Below are positions 24,531 through 33,941 of a stretch of DNA of 64,000 nt, in pieces. The translations under genes were made by a program, and so were the position numbers. The notes beneath the pieces were generated by a model that was not told where the DNA came from, made no database searches, and saw only the letters and a list, made by a program, of their open reading frames with translations. The DNA is from Beijerinckiaceae bacterium (GTDB lineage Bacteria > Pseudomonadota > Alphaproteobacteria > Rhizobiales > Beijerinckiaceae), in NCBI GenBank assembly GCA_021324915.1, contig JAJPIC010000023.1:1-64000 (forward strand), written 5' to 3'. How positions within the stretch are numbered: position 1 is the first letter of the stretch; each line of letters opens with the position of its first letter.

Positions 24531-26402
24531 TCAGCTCTTCACCCGTACATATTCTCCGGGCGCGTCGCAGAGCGGGGCGAATTTTCCGCCGCCCGGCTCG
24601 CGCGCCGAAACTTTGTCGGATGAATGTTGCGTGATCCAGTCGAGCCAATCGGGCCACCAGCTCCCTTTGTGCTCGGTTGCGGCGCTTAGCCATTCCTCGA
24701 ATGTGCGCGCCCACCAGGGGCCGGTCCAATATTGATATTTCGGTTTCGAGGCCGGATTGATCACGCCGGCAATATGGCCGGAGCCGGCAAGCACAAAGCG
24801 AACCTCGCCGCCGAAAAGTTGCATGCTCGCGAAGACGGACCTCGCCGGCGCGATATGGTCCTCGCGCGTCGCAAGACTATAGACCGGCACTTTGACTTCC
24901 GAGAGGTCCAGCTTCTCGCCAGCAATCACCATCTCGCCCTTGGCGAGCCTGTTCTCGAGATAGCAATTGCGCAAATAAAAGGAATGATTGGCCGCCGCCA
25001 TGCGCGTCGAGTCCGAATTCCAGGTGAGGAGATCGAAGGGCAGGGGATTTTGGCCGCGCATATAATTATTGACGACGAAAGACCAGATGAGATCGTTCGG
25101 CCGCAGCATGTTGAAGACCGCCGCCATTTTCGATCCTTCGAGATAGCCGTTCTTCTCCATGCTTTTCTCGACCGCCGCGATCTGCTCCTCGTCGATGAAG
25201 ACCTTGAGATCGCCGGCGTCGCTGAAATCCGTCTGCGTCGTGAAGAAGGTTGCGGAAGCGATGCGCTTGTCTTTACGACGCGCCATCAGGGCGAGGGCGA
25301 TCGAGAGCAATGTGCCGCCGACGCAATAGCCCAGCGCATTGACGCGCTCTTCGCCTGTCGCCTTGTCGATCACGTCGAGCGCGGTGAACACGGCTTCGTT
25401 CAGGTAGGCTTCGAAATCCTTGCCGCGATGGCGCTCGTCCGGATTGACCCAGGAGATCAGAAAGACGGTCAGGCCCGCCTCAACCGCGAAGCGGACGAAG
25501 CTCTTCTCCGGGTTCAGGTCGAGGATGTAGTATTTGTTGATCCAGGGCGGGATCACGAGCAGCGGGCGCTTATAGACCTTCCCGGTCGCCGGCGCATATT
25601 GAATGAGTTCCATGAGCTCGTTGCGATAGATCACCTTGCCCGGCGTCGCCGCCACATTGACGCCGAGCTCGAATTTCGAGGAATCGCTCTGCCTGATCCG
25701 CAGAGTTCCATGGCCCGCCCTGATGTCTTCCGTCAGGAGCGAAGCGCCGCGCACCAGATTTTCGCCGCTCGACTTCAAGGTCTCGTGGAGCAATTCCGGA
25801 TTGGTGCCGACGAAGTTCGACGGCGAGAGCGCGCTCGAAATCTGCCGCAGATAGAATTGCGCCTTCTGCCTCGTATGCGGGTCGGCCGTTTCGGCGCGCG
25901 CGACGAGGTTTTCCGCCCACTGGGTCGAGATCGCATGCGCCTGGCGCAGGAAGTCGAAGATCGGGCTCTCGCGCCATTGCGGCGCGGCAAAACGTTTGTC
26001 GCTGGGATCATAGGGGACGACCGGCTCGTCGGCCTCGCCCGAAAGGCGGCGCAACGTATGCGCCCAGAGGCTCAGAAAATCGCTCGAGATCGCCGTCTGC
26101 GCCTCGACCGTGCGCTGCGGATCGGCAAGCCAATATTCGGCAACGCGCCCGAAGCTTTTGACCGCATCGACCACTGCGTCGGCGAGCCCGCTCGTCGAGC
26201 GACCGATATCGGCCGGCTCGACCAAGGCGGCGAGCGCCTTGCTTCCCTCTCCGACGAGCAGCGCAAGATTATGCGAGAGCTTGTCGAAATCCGGGGTCGC
26301 GGGTTCGGCGACCTGTAGTTCGAGCTTTTCGGCAGGCGGATTCGGCGCATTCGGCATCTCAGCACCGCCGCTCCGCCGTTTGCGCTTGCGCTTCTTTGCC
26401 AT
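24531..26402 (-). CDS. phaC: Class I poly(3-hydroxyalkanoate) synthase
   Basis: The 623-residue enzyme polymerises (R)-3-hydroxyacyl-CoA into PHA on granules. An N-terminal basic tail (MAKKRKRKRR) and PhaC_N domain precede the alpha/beta-hydrolase core. The lipase-like box GYCVGG gives the nucleophile Cys360, and the triad is completed by Asp515 (REDHIAP) and His543 (GSGHIAG). SWVNPDERHRGKDFEAY and NKYYILDLNPEKSF are class I signature blocks. phaA, phaB and a phasin gene are not nearby, so it is a stand-alone synthase gene. Its 3' end is followed by repeat-rich DNA. Confidence 0.97.
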   Translation of the reverse strand: MAKKRKRKRRSGGAEMPNAPNPPAEKLELQVAEPATPDFDKLSHNLALLVGEGSKALAALVEPADIGRSTSGLADAVVDAVKSFGRVAEYWLADPQRTVEAQTAISSDFLSLWAHTLRRLSGEADEPVVPYDPSDKRFAAPQWRESPIFDFLRQAHAISTQWAENLVARAETADPHTRQKAQFYLRQISSALSPSNFVGTNPELLHETLKSSGENLVRGASLLTEDIRAGHGTLRIRQSDSSKFELGVNVAATPGKVIYRNELMELIQYAPATGKVYKRPLLVIPPWINKYYILDLNPEKSFVRFAVEAGLTVFLISWVNPDERHRGKDFEAYLNEAVFTALDVIDKATGEERVNALGYCVGGTLLSIALALMARRKDKRIASATFFTTQTDFSDAGDLKVFIDEEQIAAVEKSMEKNGYLEGSKMAAVFNMLRPNDLIWSFVVNNYMRGQNPLPFDLLTWNSDSTRMAAANHSFYLRNCYLENRLAKGEMVIAGEKLDLSEVKVPVYSLATREDHIAPARSVFASMQLFGGEVRFVLAGSGHIAGVINPASKPKYQYWTGPWWARTFEEWLSAATEHKGSWWPDWLDWITQHSSDKVSAREPGGGKFAPLCDAPGEYVRVKS

Positions 26403-26495
26403 TCATCGGTCACCTTTGCCGCTCTGTGCGCCATGATAGGGCTTTATTCACCAGCTAGGAATATTGCCGGGGGAGCCGATCATGCCGAATTTCGG

Positions 26496-26948
26496 ATGAG
26501 ATTGATGTGGTTCGTGAAGCGGAGAATTCAATTTTTCTGTTGCGCGGCACTCGTGGCGTGTTTCGGCGCAAGCCCTCTCCTCGCGCAACAAAGCCAAACG
26601 CAACAGAAACCGCCACAGCCCTACGGGGGCGGCACGCCGCTCGACGTCATCCTCAATACGCGCTTCTGGACGGATGTGCCGGAGGCCCAGGATTTCGTGA
26701 AGGCGGCGCGGCCGCCTGAAGACTCTCTCGAGTACCAATCGACGGGCGGCAAGGATATCACGCGCCCGAGGCCCGATACGCCCGAACAGCTCAAGTCGAT
26801 GGAAGACGAGCTCGAACGCGCCGGCGCGGCGGCCGACCATGCCGCCGGAATCAAGAACGATTATTTTCATGTCCCGCCAAAAACCGCGCCGAAGAAGAGG
26901 CTGACTGCGAAGCCTGCAGCTTTACATCATAAGCAGGCGCAGAATTGA
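26496..26948 (+). CDS. Small exported hypothetical protein
   Basis: About 150 residues: a basic start and hydrophobic signal segment (RRIQFFCCAALVACFGASPLLAQQ, cleavage probably after LLA), a Gln/Pro-rich linker (SQTQQKPPQPYGGGTPLDVIL), a conserved-looking FWTDVPEAQDFVKAARPP and a Lys/Ala/Pro-rich tail. It is likely periplasmic and partly disordered. The Met at 26496 or 26505 fits the signal peptide; the frame is open to 26433. It is divergent from phaC. No family recognised. Confidence 0.7.
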   Translation: MRLMWFVKRRIQFFCCAALVACFGASPLLAQQSQTQQKPPQPYGGGTPLDVILNTRFWTDVPEAQDFVKAARPPEDSLEYQSTGGKDITRPRPDTPEQLKSMEDELERAGAAADHAAGIKNDYFHVPPKTAPKKRLTAKPAALHHKQAQN

Positions 26949-26964
26949 TCGAGCTCAAGTCGGG

Positions 26965-27708
26965 CTAAATTTCCGGCGCGCGGAAGCTCAAGATCGCATC
27001 GGTCGGAAAATCATAAAGCTTGCCCGTCTCTTGCCATTCGGGGCTCACGAGCGAGAGAATTTTGGGAGCGAGCTCCTCCGGCGTGCGTAAAATTCCCGGG
27101 TCTTCGCCCGGCATGGCGGCGGCGCGCAGGCGCGTGCGCAAAGGCCCTGGATTGACCAACATGACCTTGACCGCGCTGGCCTGCGTCTCGGCCGCGTAGG
27201 TGCGCCCGAGCGCGTCGAGCGCCGCCTTGGAGACGGCGTAAGGTCCCCAATAAGGGTGCAGGTCCGCTCTGTGACCCGCCGCGGAGGTGATCAGCACGAC
27301 GCGGCCCGCATCCGAGGCACGCAAGGGCAAATCGAGCGCGCGCACGAGGCGCCAATTGGCGGTGACATTGACCGCCATGACCTCATCCCATTGGGCAGGA
27401 TCGAGATGCGCGAGGGGAGTAAGCGGGCCCAGGATTCCGCCATTGGCGATCAGAATATCGAGTTTCTTCCAGCGCGCATAAATCGCGGCACCGAGCCGGT
27501 CGAGCGCCGCGAAATCCTTGAGATCGCAGGGAACGAGCGTCGCCTCGCCGGATTTCGCGCGGATGAGATCGTCGAGCTCCTCGAGCGCGCCTTGGGTGCG
27601 CGCGAGTGCAATGACATGCGCGCCGGCTCGGGCAAGTTCGAGCGCGATCGCTCGGCCGATCCCGCGCGAAGCGCCGGTCACGAGAGCGATACGGCCGGGC
27701 AGCAGCAT
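26965..27708 (-). CDS. SDR family oxidoreductase
   Basis: A 247-residue classical SDR: TGASRGIG at about 11-18, NGGILG in place of NNAG near 90, catalytic Ser in LITSAAGHR, and Tyr-Lys in GPYAVSKAALDALG at about 158-162. The C-terminal half is short and ends FRAPEI. Comparable genes follow purF in many alphaproteobacteria and are annotated only as oxidoreductases. It starts 20 bases after the purF stop and is probably cotranscribed with it. The start at MLLPGRIALV is preferred to the Arg-rich upstream Met. Confidence 0.92.
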   Translation of the reverse strand: MLLPGRIALVTGASRGIGRAIALELARAGAHVIALARTQGALEELDDLIRAKSGEATLVPCDLKDFAALDRLGAAIYARWKKLDILIANGGILGPLTPLAHLDPAQWDEVMAVNVTANWRLVRALDLPLRASDAGRVVLITSAAGHRADLHPYWGPYAVSKAALDALGRTYAAETQASAVKVMLVNPGPLRTRLRAAAMPGEDPGILRTPEELAPKILSLVSPEWQETGKLYDFPTDAILSFRAPEI

Positions 27709-27727
27709 GACGGGGCGGGATCGGGCG

Positions 27728-29218
27728 CTAGCCCGTCTCCGCAAGCAAAGAGAGCTGGGATTTCGTCTCGCCGCTGACGTCGGTGAGGCTCGTCGGATAA
27801 TCCCCGGTAAAGCAGTGATCGGTGAATTGCGGGCGCGCCGGATCGCGGCCCGGCTCGCCCATTGCGCGGTAGAGCCCGTCGACCGACAGGAACGCGAGCG
27901 AATCCGAGCCGATATAGCGGCGCATGTCTTCCAGCGAATGGGTGGCGGCGAGCAGCTTCTCGCGTTCCGGCGTATCGATCCCGTAATAATCGGGATGGGT
28001 AATCGGCGGCGAGGAGATGCGGAAATGAACTTCGCGCGCGCCCGCTTCGCGCATCATTCGGACGATCTTCACCGAGGTCGTGCCGCGCACGATCGAATCG
28101 TCGATGAGCACGATGCGTTTGCCGGCAACGGCGGCGCGATTGGCATTGTGCTTGAGCCGCACGCCGAGCTCGCGCACGGATTGCGTCGGCTGAATGAAGG
28201 TGCGGCCGATATAATGATTGCGAATGATGCCGAGCTCGAAAGGAATACCGGATTCCTGTGCAAAACCGAGCGCCGCAGGCACGCCGGAATCGGGAACGGG
28301 GACGACCACGTCGGCATCGATCTTGGTCTCGCGCGCGAGCTCGCGGCCCATGGCCTTGCGCACGTCGTAGATGGAGTGGCCGTGGACGACCGAGTCCGGC
28401 CGGGAGAAATAAATATATTCGAAGATGCAGGGCCGCATCGGCCGTTTCGGGAAGGGATGCAGGCTCTCGATCCCATCTTCCGAGATCACGACGATCTCGC
28501 CGTTTTCGACGTCGCGGATGAAGCGCGCTCCGATGATGTCGAGCGCGCAGGTCTCGGAGGCGAGAATATAGCGCCCGTCGAGCTCGCCGATGACGAGCGG
28601 CCGAATTCCCAGAGGATCGCGCGCGCCGATGAGCTTCTTGTGCGAGAGCGCAACGAGCGCATAGGCGCCTTCGATCTGACGCAAGGCTTCGATGAAGCGC
28701 TCGATGATCCTCGTGCGCCGGCTCTTCGCCACGAGATGGAGGATGACTTCCGTGTCGGTGGTCGATTGGAAGATGGCGCCGTCGTTCACGAGCTCGCGGC
28801 GCAGAGTGAGGCCATTGGTCAGATTGCCATTATGGGCGACGGCAAAGCCCCCGGAGCTCAATTCGGCGAAGAGCGGCTGGACGTTGCGCAGGATCGTCTC
28901 GCCGGTCGTCGAATAGCGGACATGCCCGATGGCCGAGCGGCCGGGTAGGCGCTCGATCGTCGAACTATGGGAGAAATGGTCGCTCACGAGGCCGAGTCGG
29001 CGCTCGGAATTGAACCTGTGCCCGTCGAAAGCGACGATACCGGCGGCTTCCTGGCCGCGGTGTTGCAGGGCGTGCAGCCCCAGCGCTGTGATGGCGGCGG
29101 CGGCGGGATGGTCGAAAATGCCAAAAATGCCGCACTCTTCGCGTAGCCGGTCGGCGTCGAGATCGAAGGTATCTTCGGAAGAAGCGGCACCCGTCGAGTC
29201 CCGAGGATCGCAGTTCAA
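27728..29218 (-). CDS. purF: Amidophosphoribosyltransferase
   Basis: PurF converts PRPP and glutamine to 5-phosphoribosylamine, the first step of purine synthesis. The 496-residue protein has a 28-residue propeptide before the nucleophile Cys29 (EECGIFGIF), the N-terminal glutamine amidohydrolase domain (HNGNLTNG near 130) and the phosphoribosyltransferase domain with the PRPP loop VLIDDSIVRGTTS near 370. The Cys cluster of iron-sulfur PurF types is not obvious in full. It lies downstream of cvpA, the classic purF neighbour, with a 170-base gap. Confidence 0.98.
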   Translation of the reverse strand: MNCDPRDSTGAASSEDTFDLDADRLREECGIFGIFDHPAAAAITALGLHALQHRGQEAAGIVAFDGHRFNSERRLGLVSDHFSHSSTIERLPGRSAIGHVRYSTTGETILRNVQPLFAELSSGGFAVAHNGNLTNGLTLRRELVNDGAIFQSTTDTEVILHLVAKSRRTRIIERFIEALRQIEGAYALVALSHKKLIGARDPLGIRPLVIGELDGRYILASETCALDIIGARFIRDVENGEIVVISEDGIESLHPFPKRPMRPCIFEYIYFSRPDSVVHGHSIYDVRKAMGRELARETKIDADVVVPVPDSGVPAALGFAQESGIPFELGIIRNHYIGRTFIQPTQSVRELGVRLKHNANRAAVAGKRIVLIDDSIVRGTTSVKIVRMMREAGAREVHFRISSPPITHPDYYGIDTPEREKLLAATHSLEDMRRYIGSDSLAFLSVDGLYRAMGEPGRDPARPQFTDHCFTGDYPTSLTDVSGETKSQLSLLAETG

Positions 29219-29387
29219 AGGATTTTACCTCCATTGCCGCGCCAGGCGGGCAGACTGCCTTCGCGCAACTGACATAATATCACATCGGCCAAATGCCAGA
29301 ATTTTTCCCGTTTCACCAGAATGTTAGGCCAAGGGAATCGCGGGCTGGACAGCGAATCAGGCGGTAGGGAGACCAAAGAGCGAACCC

Positions 29388-30035
29388 CTAGGTCTTGCCC
29401 GGCGCAGGGGCCGCCGGCGGGGCAGCCGGAGCGGGCTGGGGCGCAGATGGGCTCGGTGCGGACGGGGCCGGCGCATTCGCCGGGGCAGGCGCCGTATCGC
29501 TGTCCGGCGCGGATTCATCGGTCGGTTTGGCCTTTTTCAGCTTGTTGATCAGGCCTTCGGGGTCGTCCGGCAACATGGCGATCAGCTCGTCGCCCGTCGA
29601 TTGAAGGACAGGTTTCATCCGCGCGTCCTTCACCCAATCGGGCTGCGCCTTTTCGGGTACGAGCCAATTGAAAAAGACGAAGGCGATGACGCAGAGCAGG
29701 ACGCCGCGTACGGCGCCGAATACGAAGCCAAGCGAACGGTCGAGCGGGCCGACTTTCGAATCGAGAATGGCATCCGAGATTTTGACCGTGATCAGCGAGA
29801 CGAGAATGAGGGTGACGAAAAAGACGAGAGCCGCCGAAGCTGCAAGCGCCACGGCCTCCTTGCTGATGTAAGGCTTTATGTAAGGCATAACATAGGGATG
29901 AAAATAAACGGCGGCGATGGCGGCCGCGCCCCAGGAGGCGATCGCCAAGACCTCACGGGTGAAGCCGCGGACCATGGCAAGGACCGCCGAAATGAGGACA
30001 ATGACGATCACGCCAAGATCGAGATAAGAGGGCAT
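29388..30035 (-). CDS. cvpA: CvpA family membrane protein
   Basis: A 215-residue inner membrane protein with four helices: YLDLGVIVIVLISAVLAMVRGF, EVLAIASWGAAAIAAVYF, LAASAALVFFVTLILVSLI and GAVRGVLLCVIAFVFFNWL, then a cytoplasmic or periplasmic tail of about 60 residues, Ala/Pro-rich (DTAPAPANAPAPSAPSPS) and probably disordered. CvpA was named for colicin V production and is linked to envelope stress and purine operons. It sits between radA and purF, read in the same direction. The Met of MPSYLDLG is the family start. Confidence 0.93.
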   Translation of the reverse strand: MPSYLDLGVIVIVLISAVLAMVRGFTREVLAIASWGAAAIAAVYFHPYVMPYIKPYISKEAVALAASAALVFFVTLILVSLITVKISDAILDSKVGPLDRSLGFVFGAVRGVLLCVIAFVFFNWLVPEKAQPDWVKDARMKPVLQSTGDELIAMLPDDPEGLINKLKKAKPTDESAPDSDTAPAPANAPAPSAPSPSAPQPAPAAPPAAPAPGKT

Positions 30036-30106
30036 AGGAGCCTCACGCGTCTGATTAATCTCAAGATTATTGCGGCTTATAGCGAAGCACCTGCTTCGCG
30101 TCACTA

Positions 30107-31477
30107 TTATGGCCCCTCTCGCCGGCCTCCGGCGATGAGGGCGACGAGATCGGCCACATCGGAGCAGGCTTTGAGCGTCATGTTTTCGGGCCGCGCCTCT
30201 CTCGGCTCTTGCGATGCGGAAGGCACGATCGCGCGGGTAAAGCCGAGCTTTGCCGCCTCCTTCAATCGCGTTGCCGAATGTGGCACCGGACGAATCGCGC
30301 CCGAAAGCCCGATCTCGCCGAAAAAGACGCTGTGGGCCGGCAAGCTACGGCCGGTGAATGACGAAACGAGGGCGGCCGCGGCGGCAAGATCTGCCGCCGG
30401 TTCGTTGATCCGCAATCCGCCGGCGATATTGAGAAAAACGTCGTGCTGGCCAAGCCGCAGCCCGGCGCGCGCTTCAAGCACCGCGATCACCATGGCGAGC
30501 CTGTTCTGATCCCAGCCGACGACGGCGCGCCGCGGCATGCCCAAAGGGCTCGGCGCCGTCAACGCTTCGATTTCGGTGAGCAGCGGCCGCGTCCCCTCGA
30601 TCCCGGCGAAAACAGCGATGCCCGGTGTCGACTCGGCATGGCCCGACAAGAACAAAGCCGAGGGATTGCCGACCTCGGCGAGGCCGCGGCCGGTCATCTC
30701 GAAAACGCCGATCTCGTTGCCCGGGCCGAACCTGTTCTTCAAGGCGCGCAGAATCCGGAAATCGCGCCCGCCTTCGCCGTCGAACGACGTCACAGCATCG
30801 ACCATATGTTCGACGACCCGCGGACCCGCGATCTGTCCGTCCTTGGTCACGTGACCGACGAGAATGACGCTTGCGCCGGTCGTCTTGGCGTAGCGGATCA
30901 GGGCTTGCGCCGCCCCGCGCACTTGCGTCACCGTGCCGGGCGCGGCTTCGACGGTCTGCGTCCACATGGTCTGAATGGAATCGATGACGAGCAGGGCAGG
31001 GACATCGTCGCGCAGGGTGGCAACAATATCCTCGACTTTCGTCTCTGCAGCGAATTCGATACCGGCCTCGGTGAGGCCGAGACGTTCGGCGCGCAGCCGC
31101 ACCTGGTCGATCGCCTCCTCGCCCGAAATATAGACGATGCGCTGACGCCGGCGCGCGAGCGCGCCGCAAACCTGGATGAGCAAGGTCGATTTGCCGATCC
31201 CCGGTTCGCCGCCGAGGAGCAAGACGGAGCCGGGCACGAAACCGCCGCCCGTCACGCGGTCGAATTCGCCGATGCCTGTCGTGATCCGCGGCGGCGCCAC
31301 GGTGGGCGCGGCAAGATCCGAAAGCGCGAAGATCCGGCCTTTGCCGCCGTGCGTTGGCGCGCCGATCGTCTCTTCCACAAGCGAATTCCAGCTACCGCAG
31401 GCGTCGCACCGCCCCTGCCAGCGCGGCGCCACAGCGCCGCAGGTTTGGCAGACGAAAGAGGTGCGGATTTTGGCCAT
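30107..31477 (-). CDS. radA: DNA repair protein RadA
   Basis: A 456-residue RecA-like branch-migration ATPase. The N-terminal zinc finger has Cys10, Cys13, Cys24 and Cys27 (CQTCG and CDACG). Walker A is GEPGIGKS at about 90-97, the RadA-specific KNRFGPGNEIG motif follows in the ATPase domain, and the Lon-like C-terminal domain (GGLRINEPAADLAAAAALVSS) closes the protein. It processes recombination intermediates. The long in-frame extension upstream (to 31594) covers a GC-rich hairpin and is not coding. It lies between dnaB and cvpA. Confidence 0.97.
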   Translation of the reverse strand: MAKIRTSFVCQTCGAVAPRWQGRCDACGSWNSLVEETIGAPTHGGKGRIFALSDLAAPTVAPPRITTGIGEFDRVTGGGFVPGSVLLLGGEPGIGKSTLLIQVCGALARRRQRIVYISGEEAIDQVRLRAERLGLTEAGIEFAAETKVEDIVATLRDDVPALLVIDSIQTMWTQTVEAAPGTVTQVRGAAQALIRYAKTTGASVILVGHVTKDGQIAGPRVVEHMVDAVTSFDGEGGRDFRILRALKNRFGPGNEIGVFEMTGRGLAEVGNPSALFLSGHAESTPGIAVFAGIEGTRPLLTEIEALTAPSPLGMPRRAVVGWDQNRLAMVIAVLEARAGLRLGQHDVFLNIAGGLRINEPAADLAAAAALVSSFTGRSLPAHSVFFGEIGLSGAIRPVPHSATRLKEAAKLGFTRAIVPSASQEPREARPENMTLKACSDVADLVALIAGGRREGP

Positions 31478-31541
31478 TCGTTTTTCCTTGGTCTCTTTGG
31501 CTTCTTTCCCTGCTTCGACCTCCTCGCGCTTTCCGGCTGGG

Positions 31542-31578
31542 CCCCGGATCGTCGCCCGCTTTGCGGGCTCGTCCGGGG
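31542..31578. repeat. REP-like hairpin between dnaB and radA
   Basis: Outer arms CCCCGGA (31542-31548) and TCCGGGG (31572-31578) enclose an inner stem CCCGC-TTT-GCGGG. The core is the reverse of the element at 19480-19508. In the leader of radA it could separate the radA message from dnaB; it has no U-tract. Confidence 0.75.
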
Positions 31579-31633
31579 AAGTGGCTGACTTCACCCTCGG
31601 CCCCTCTCTTTCGTAAGGGGGCGAGGCAACATC

Positions 31634-33130
31634 TCAAATCCGCGCGGGCAGATCCTCCTCGCGCGCGAGATTGGCGAAACGCGTGACTTCGGCCTCGAAG
31701 GCGAGTTCCACGGTGCCGGTCGGCCCGTGGCGCTGTTTGCCGATGATGATCTCGGCCTTTCCGTGGACCTGTTCCATCTGCTGCTGCCATTCGAGGAATT
31801 CTTCGGTTCCCTCGTGCGGCTGTCGGTTCTTCAGATAATATTCCTCGCGGAAAACGAACATGACGACGTCGGCGTCCTGCTCGATCGAGCCCGATTCGCG
31901 CAGGTCCGAGAGCAGCGGACGCTTGTCGTCGCGTCCCTCGACCTGGCGCGAGAGCTGCGAGAGAGCGAGGATCGGTACGTTGAGTTCCTTGGCGAGCGCC
32001 TTCAATCCGGTGGTGATCTCGGTGAGTTCCTGCACGCGGCTGTCGCTGGCGCGCGTTCTGGCGCCGGAGAGCAATTGCAGATAGTCGACCACGAGCAGGT
32101 CGAGGCCGCGCTGGCGTTTCAGTCGGCGGGCGCGCGCAGTGAGCTGGGCGATCGAGATGCCGCCCGTCTGATCGATATAGAAGGGGATCGTCTGCATCTC
32201 GCGAACGGCTTGCGTGATGCGGCTGAAATCGGCTTCCGTAATATCGCCGCGGCGGACCTTGTAAGAGGGCACGCCGGCCTGTTCGGAAATGATGCGCGTC
32301 GCCAATTGCTCCGCCGACATTTCGAGCGAGAAGAAGCCGACGATCCCGCCATTGACCGTCGCATGCGTGCCATCCGGCCGCGTTTCGAATTCATAGGCGC
32401 GCGCCACATTGAAGGCGATATTGGTTGCAAGCGCTGTCTTGCCCATGCCCGGGCGCCCCGCGATGATGACGAGATCGGACGCCTGCAGGCCGCCGAGCAT
32501 CTTGTCGAGATCGGTGAGACCCGTCGCGATCCCCGAGAGGCGCCCGTCGCGCTCCCAGGCTTTCGCCGCCATATCGACGGCCGTCGCCAAGGCATCGGAG
32601 AAGCGCTGGAACCCGCCGTCGTAACGCCCGGTCTCGGCGACTGAATAGAGCTTGCGCTCGGCCTCTTCGATCTGGTCGCGCGGCGAAGCCGTGACCGGCG
32701 CGTCATAGGCGCTGTTGACGATATTTTCGCCGATGGCGATGAGATCGCGGCGCACGGCAAGATCGTGAATGGTGCGACCATAATCGAGCGCATTGATGAT
32801 GGTCGTCGCCTCGGCCGCAAGGCGGGCCAGATATTGGGCGATCGTAATGCCGCCGAGATCGTGCTCGCCGAGGAAAGTCTTGAGCGTAATTGGCGTCGCG
32901 AGCTTGCCGGCGCGGATTAGTTGCGCTGCAATATCGAAGATGCGTCGATGCAGCTCTTCGGCGAAATGTTCCGCCTTGAGAAAATCGGAGACGCGATCGA
33001 AGGCGTCGTTGTTGACCAGGATCGCGCCGAGCAGCGCCTGTTCCGCCTCTACGTTGTGCGGTGGTGTGCGAAAGCCCGCAGCCTCGTCGCGCGCCTCGCG
33101 AGGGGCAAGAGCAGTCGAACGTTCCGGCAT
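31634..33130 (-). CDS. dnaB: Replicative DNA helicase DnaB
   Basis: The 498-residue hexameric helicase unwinds DNA at the replication fork. The N-terminal domain (PPHNVEAEQALLGAILVNN) is followed by a linker and the RecA-type motor with Walker A GRPGMGKT at 225-232, Walker B LLVVDYLQL, and the downstream RDDKRPLLSDLRESGSIEQDADVV block. No intein is present and the length is normal. It follows rplI on the same strand after a 232-base gap and precedes radA. Confidence 0.98.
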   Translation of the reverse strand: MPERSTALAPREARDEAAGFRTPPHNVEAEQALLGAILVNNDAFDRVSDFLKAEHFAEELHRRIFDIAAQLIRAGKLATPITLKTFLGEHDLGGITIAQYLARLAAEATTIINALDYGRTIHDLAVRRDLIAIGENIVNSAYDAPVTASPRDQIEEAERKLYSVAETGRYDGGFQRFSDALATAVDMAAKAWERDGRLSGIATGLTDLDKMLGGLQASDLVIIAGRPGMGKTALATNIAFNVARAYEFETRPDGTHATVNGGIVGFFSLEMSAEQLATRIISEQAGVPSYKVRRGDITEADFSRITQAVREMQTIPFYIDQTGGISIAQLTARARRLKRQRGLDLLVVDYLQLLSGARTRASDSRVQELTEITTGLKALAKELNVPILALSQLSRQVEGRDDKRPLLSDLRESGSIEQDADVVMFVFREEYYLKNRQPHEGTEEFLEWQQQMEQVHGKAEIIIGKQRHGPTGTVELAFEAEVTRFANLAREEDLPARI

Positions 33131-33362
33131 GGGCGAATCACAGGGCCAAAAATTCTGAAAGACCAGCCCTTCTTACACGCGCCCTTCCCAAAGGGGAGGA
33201 AAATATTGCCGCGAGCGGCTCGTTTCACGAAATCCACAAAGGCAAGAAATACCAACACTGTCGCGCTTTGGCGTCTGGACTTCGCGATGATCTTGATCCA
33301 TCGCTCGGATTGGGCCCTCAGAGGATGAACGCGCAAGCCGCGTCATCCTCCGCGCGTATGGG

Positions 33363-33926
33363 CTAGCCCTGTTCGCCCGCGGCTTCGGCAGCTGCAGCGC
33401 CGACCTCGGAAAGGCCGAGATCTTCCATCGTGGTTCGCTCGACGGCCAGCGTTTCACCTCTCGCCTGCCGCTCGGCTTCTTCCGGCGAGCGCGCGACATT
33501 GATCGTGATCGTGCACTCGACCTCGGGATGAAGATTCACGGGCACTGAATGAAGCCCGATTGTCTTGATCGGCAGGCTAAGCGCGATCTGCTCGCGCGCC
33601 GTCCTGAAACCGCCGGCGGTCACCGCTTCGGCGATATCGCGCGCCGACACGGAGCCGTAGAGCTGGCCGCTCTCGCCCGCCTGACGGATGATCGTGAAGC
33701 TCTGGCCGGCGAGCTTTTCGGCAACCGCTGCGGCCTCGTTCTTGCGCTCCAAATTGCGCGCTTCGAGCTCGACCCTTTGCTCGGCGAAGCGCTTCTTGTT
33801 GGATTCGGTCGCGCGCAGGGCCTTGCCGGTCGGCAGAAGAAAGTTGCGGGCATAACCGTCTTTCACGCGCACCGTGTCGCCCATCTGGCCGAGCTTGGCG
33901 ATGCGCTGGAGGAGAATGACTTCCAT
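33363..33926 (-). CDS. rplI: 50S ribosomal protein L9
   Basis: A 187-residue L9. The N-terminal rRNA-binding domain [36 protein letters not shown] is fully conserved, followed by the long connecting helix (about 42-75) and the C-terminal domain ([12 protein letters not shown]). The last 40 residues ([16 protein letters not shown]) extend past the usual bacterial length of about 150, as in other alphaproteobacteria. It is preceded by the DUF2232 gene with a 15-base gap and belongs to the rpsF operon. Confidence 0.98.
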   Translation of the reverse strand: MEVILLQRIAKLGQMGDTVRVKDGYARNFLLPTGKALRATESNKKRFAEQRVELEARNLERKNEAAAVAEKLAGQSFTIIRQAGESGQLYGSVSARDIAEAVTAGGFRTAREQIALSLPIKTIGLHSVPVNLHPEVECTITINVARSPEEAERQARGETLAVERTTMEDLGLSEVGAAAAEAAGEQG

Positions 33927-33941
33927 GACTTTATCCTTCGT

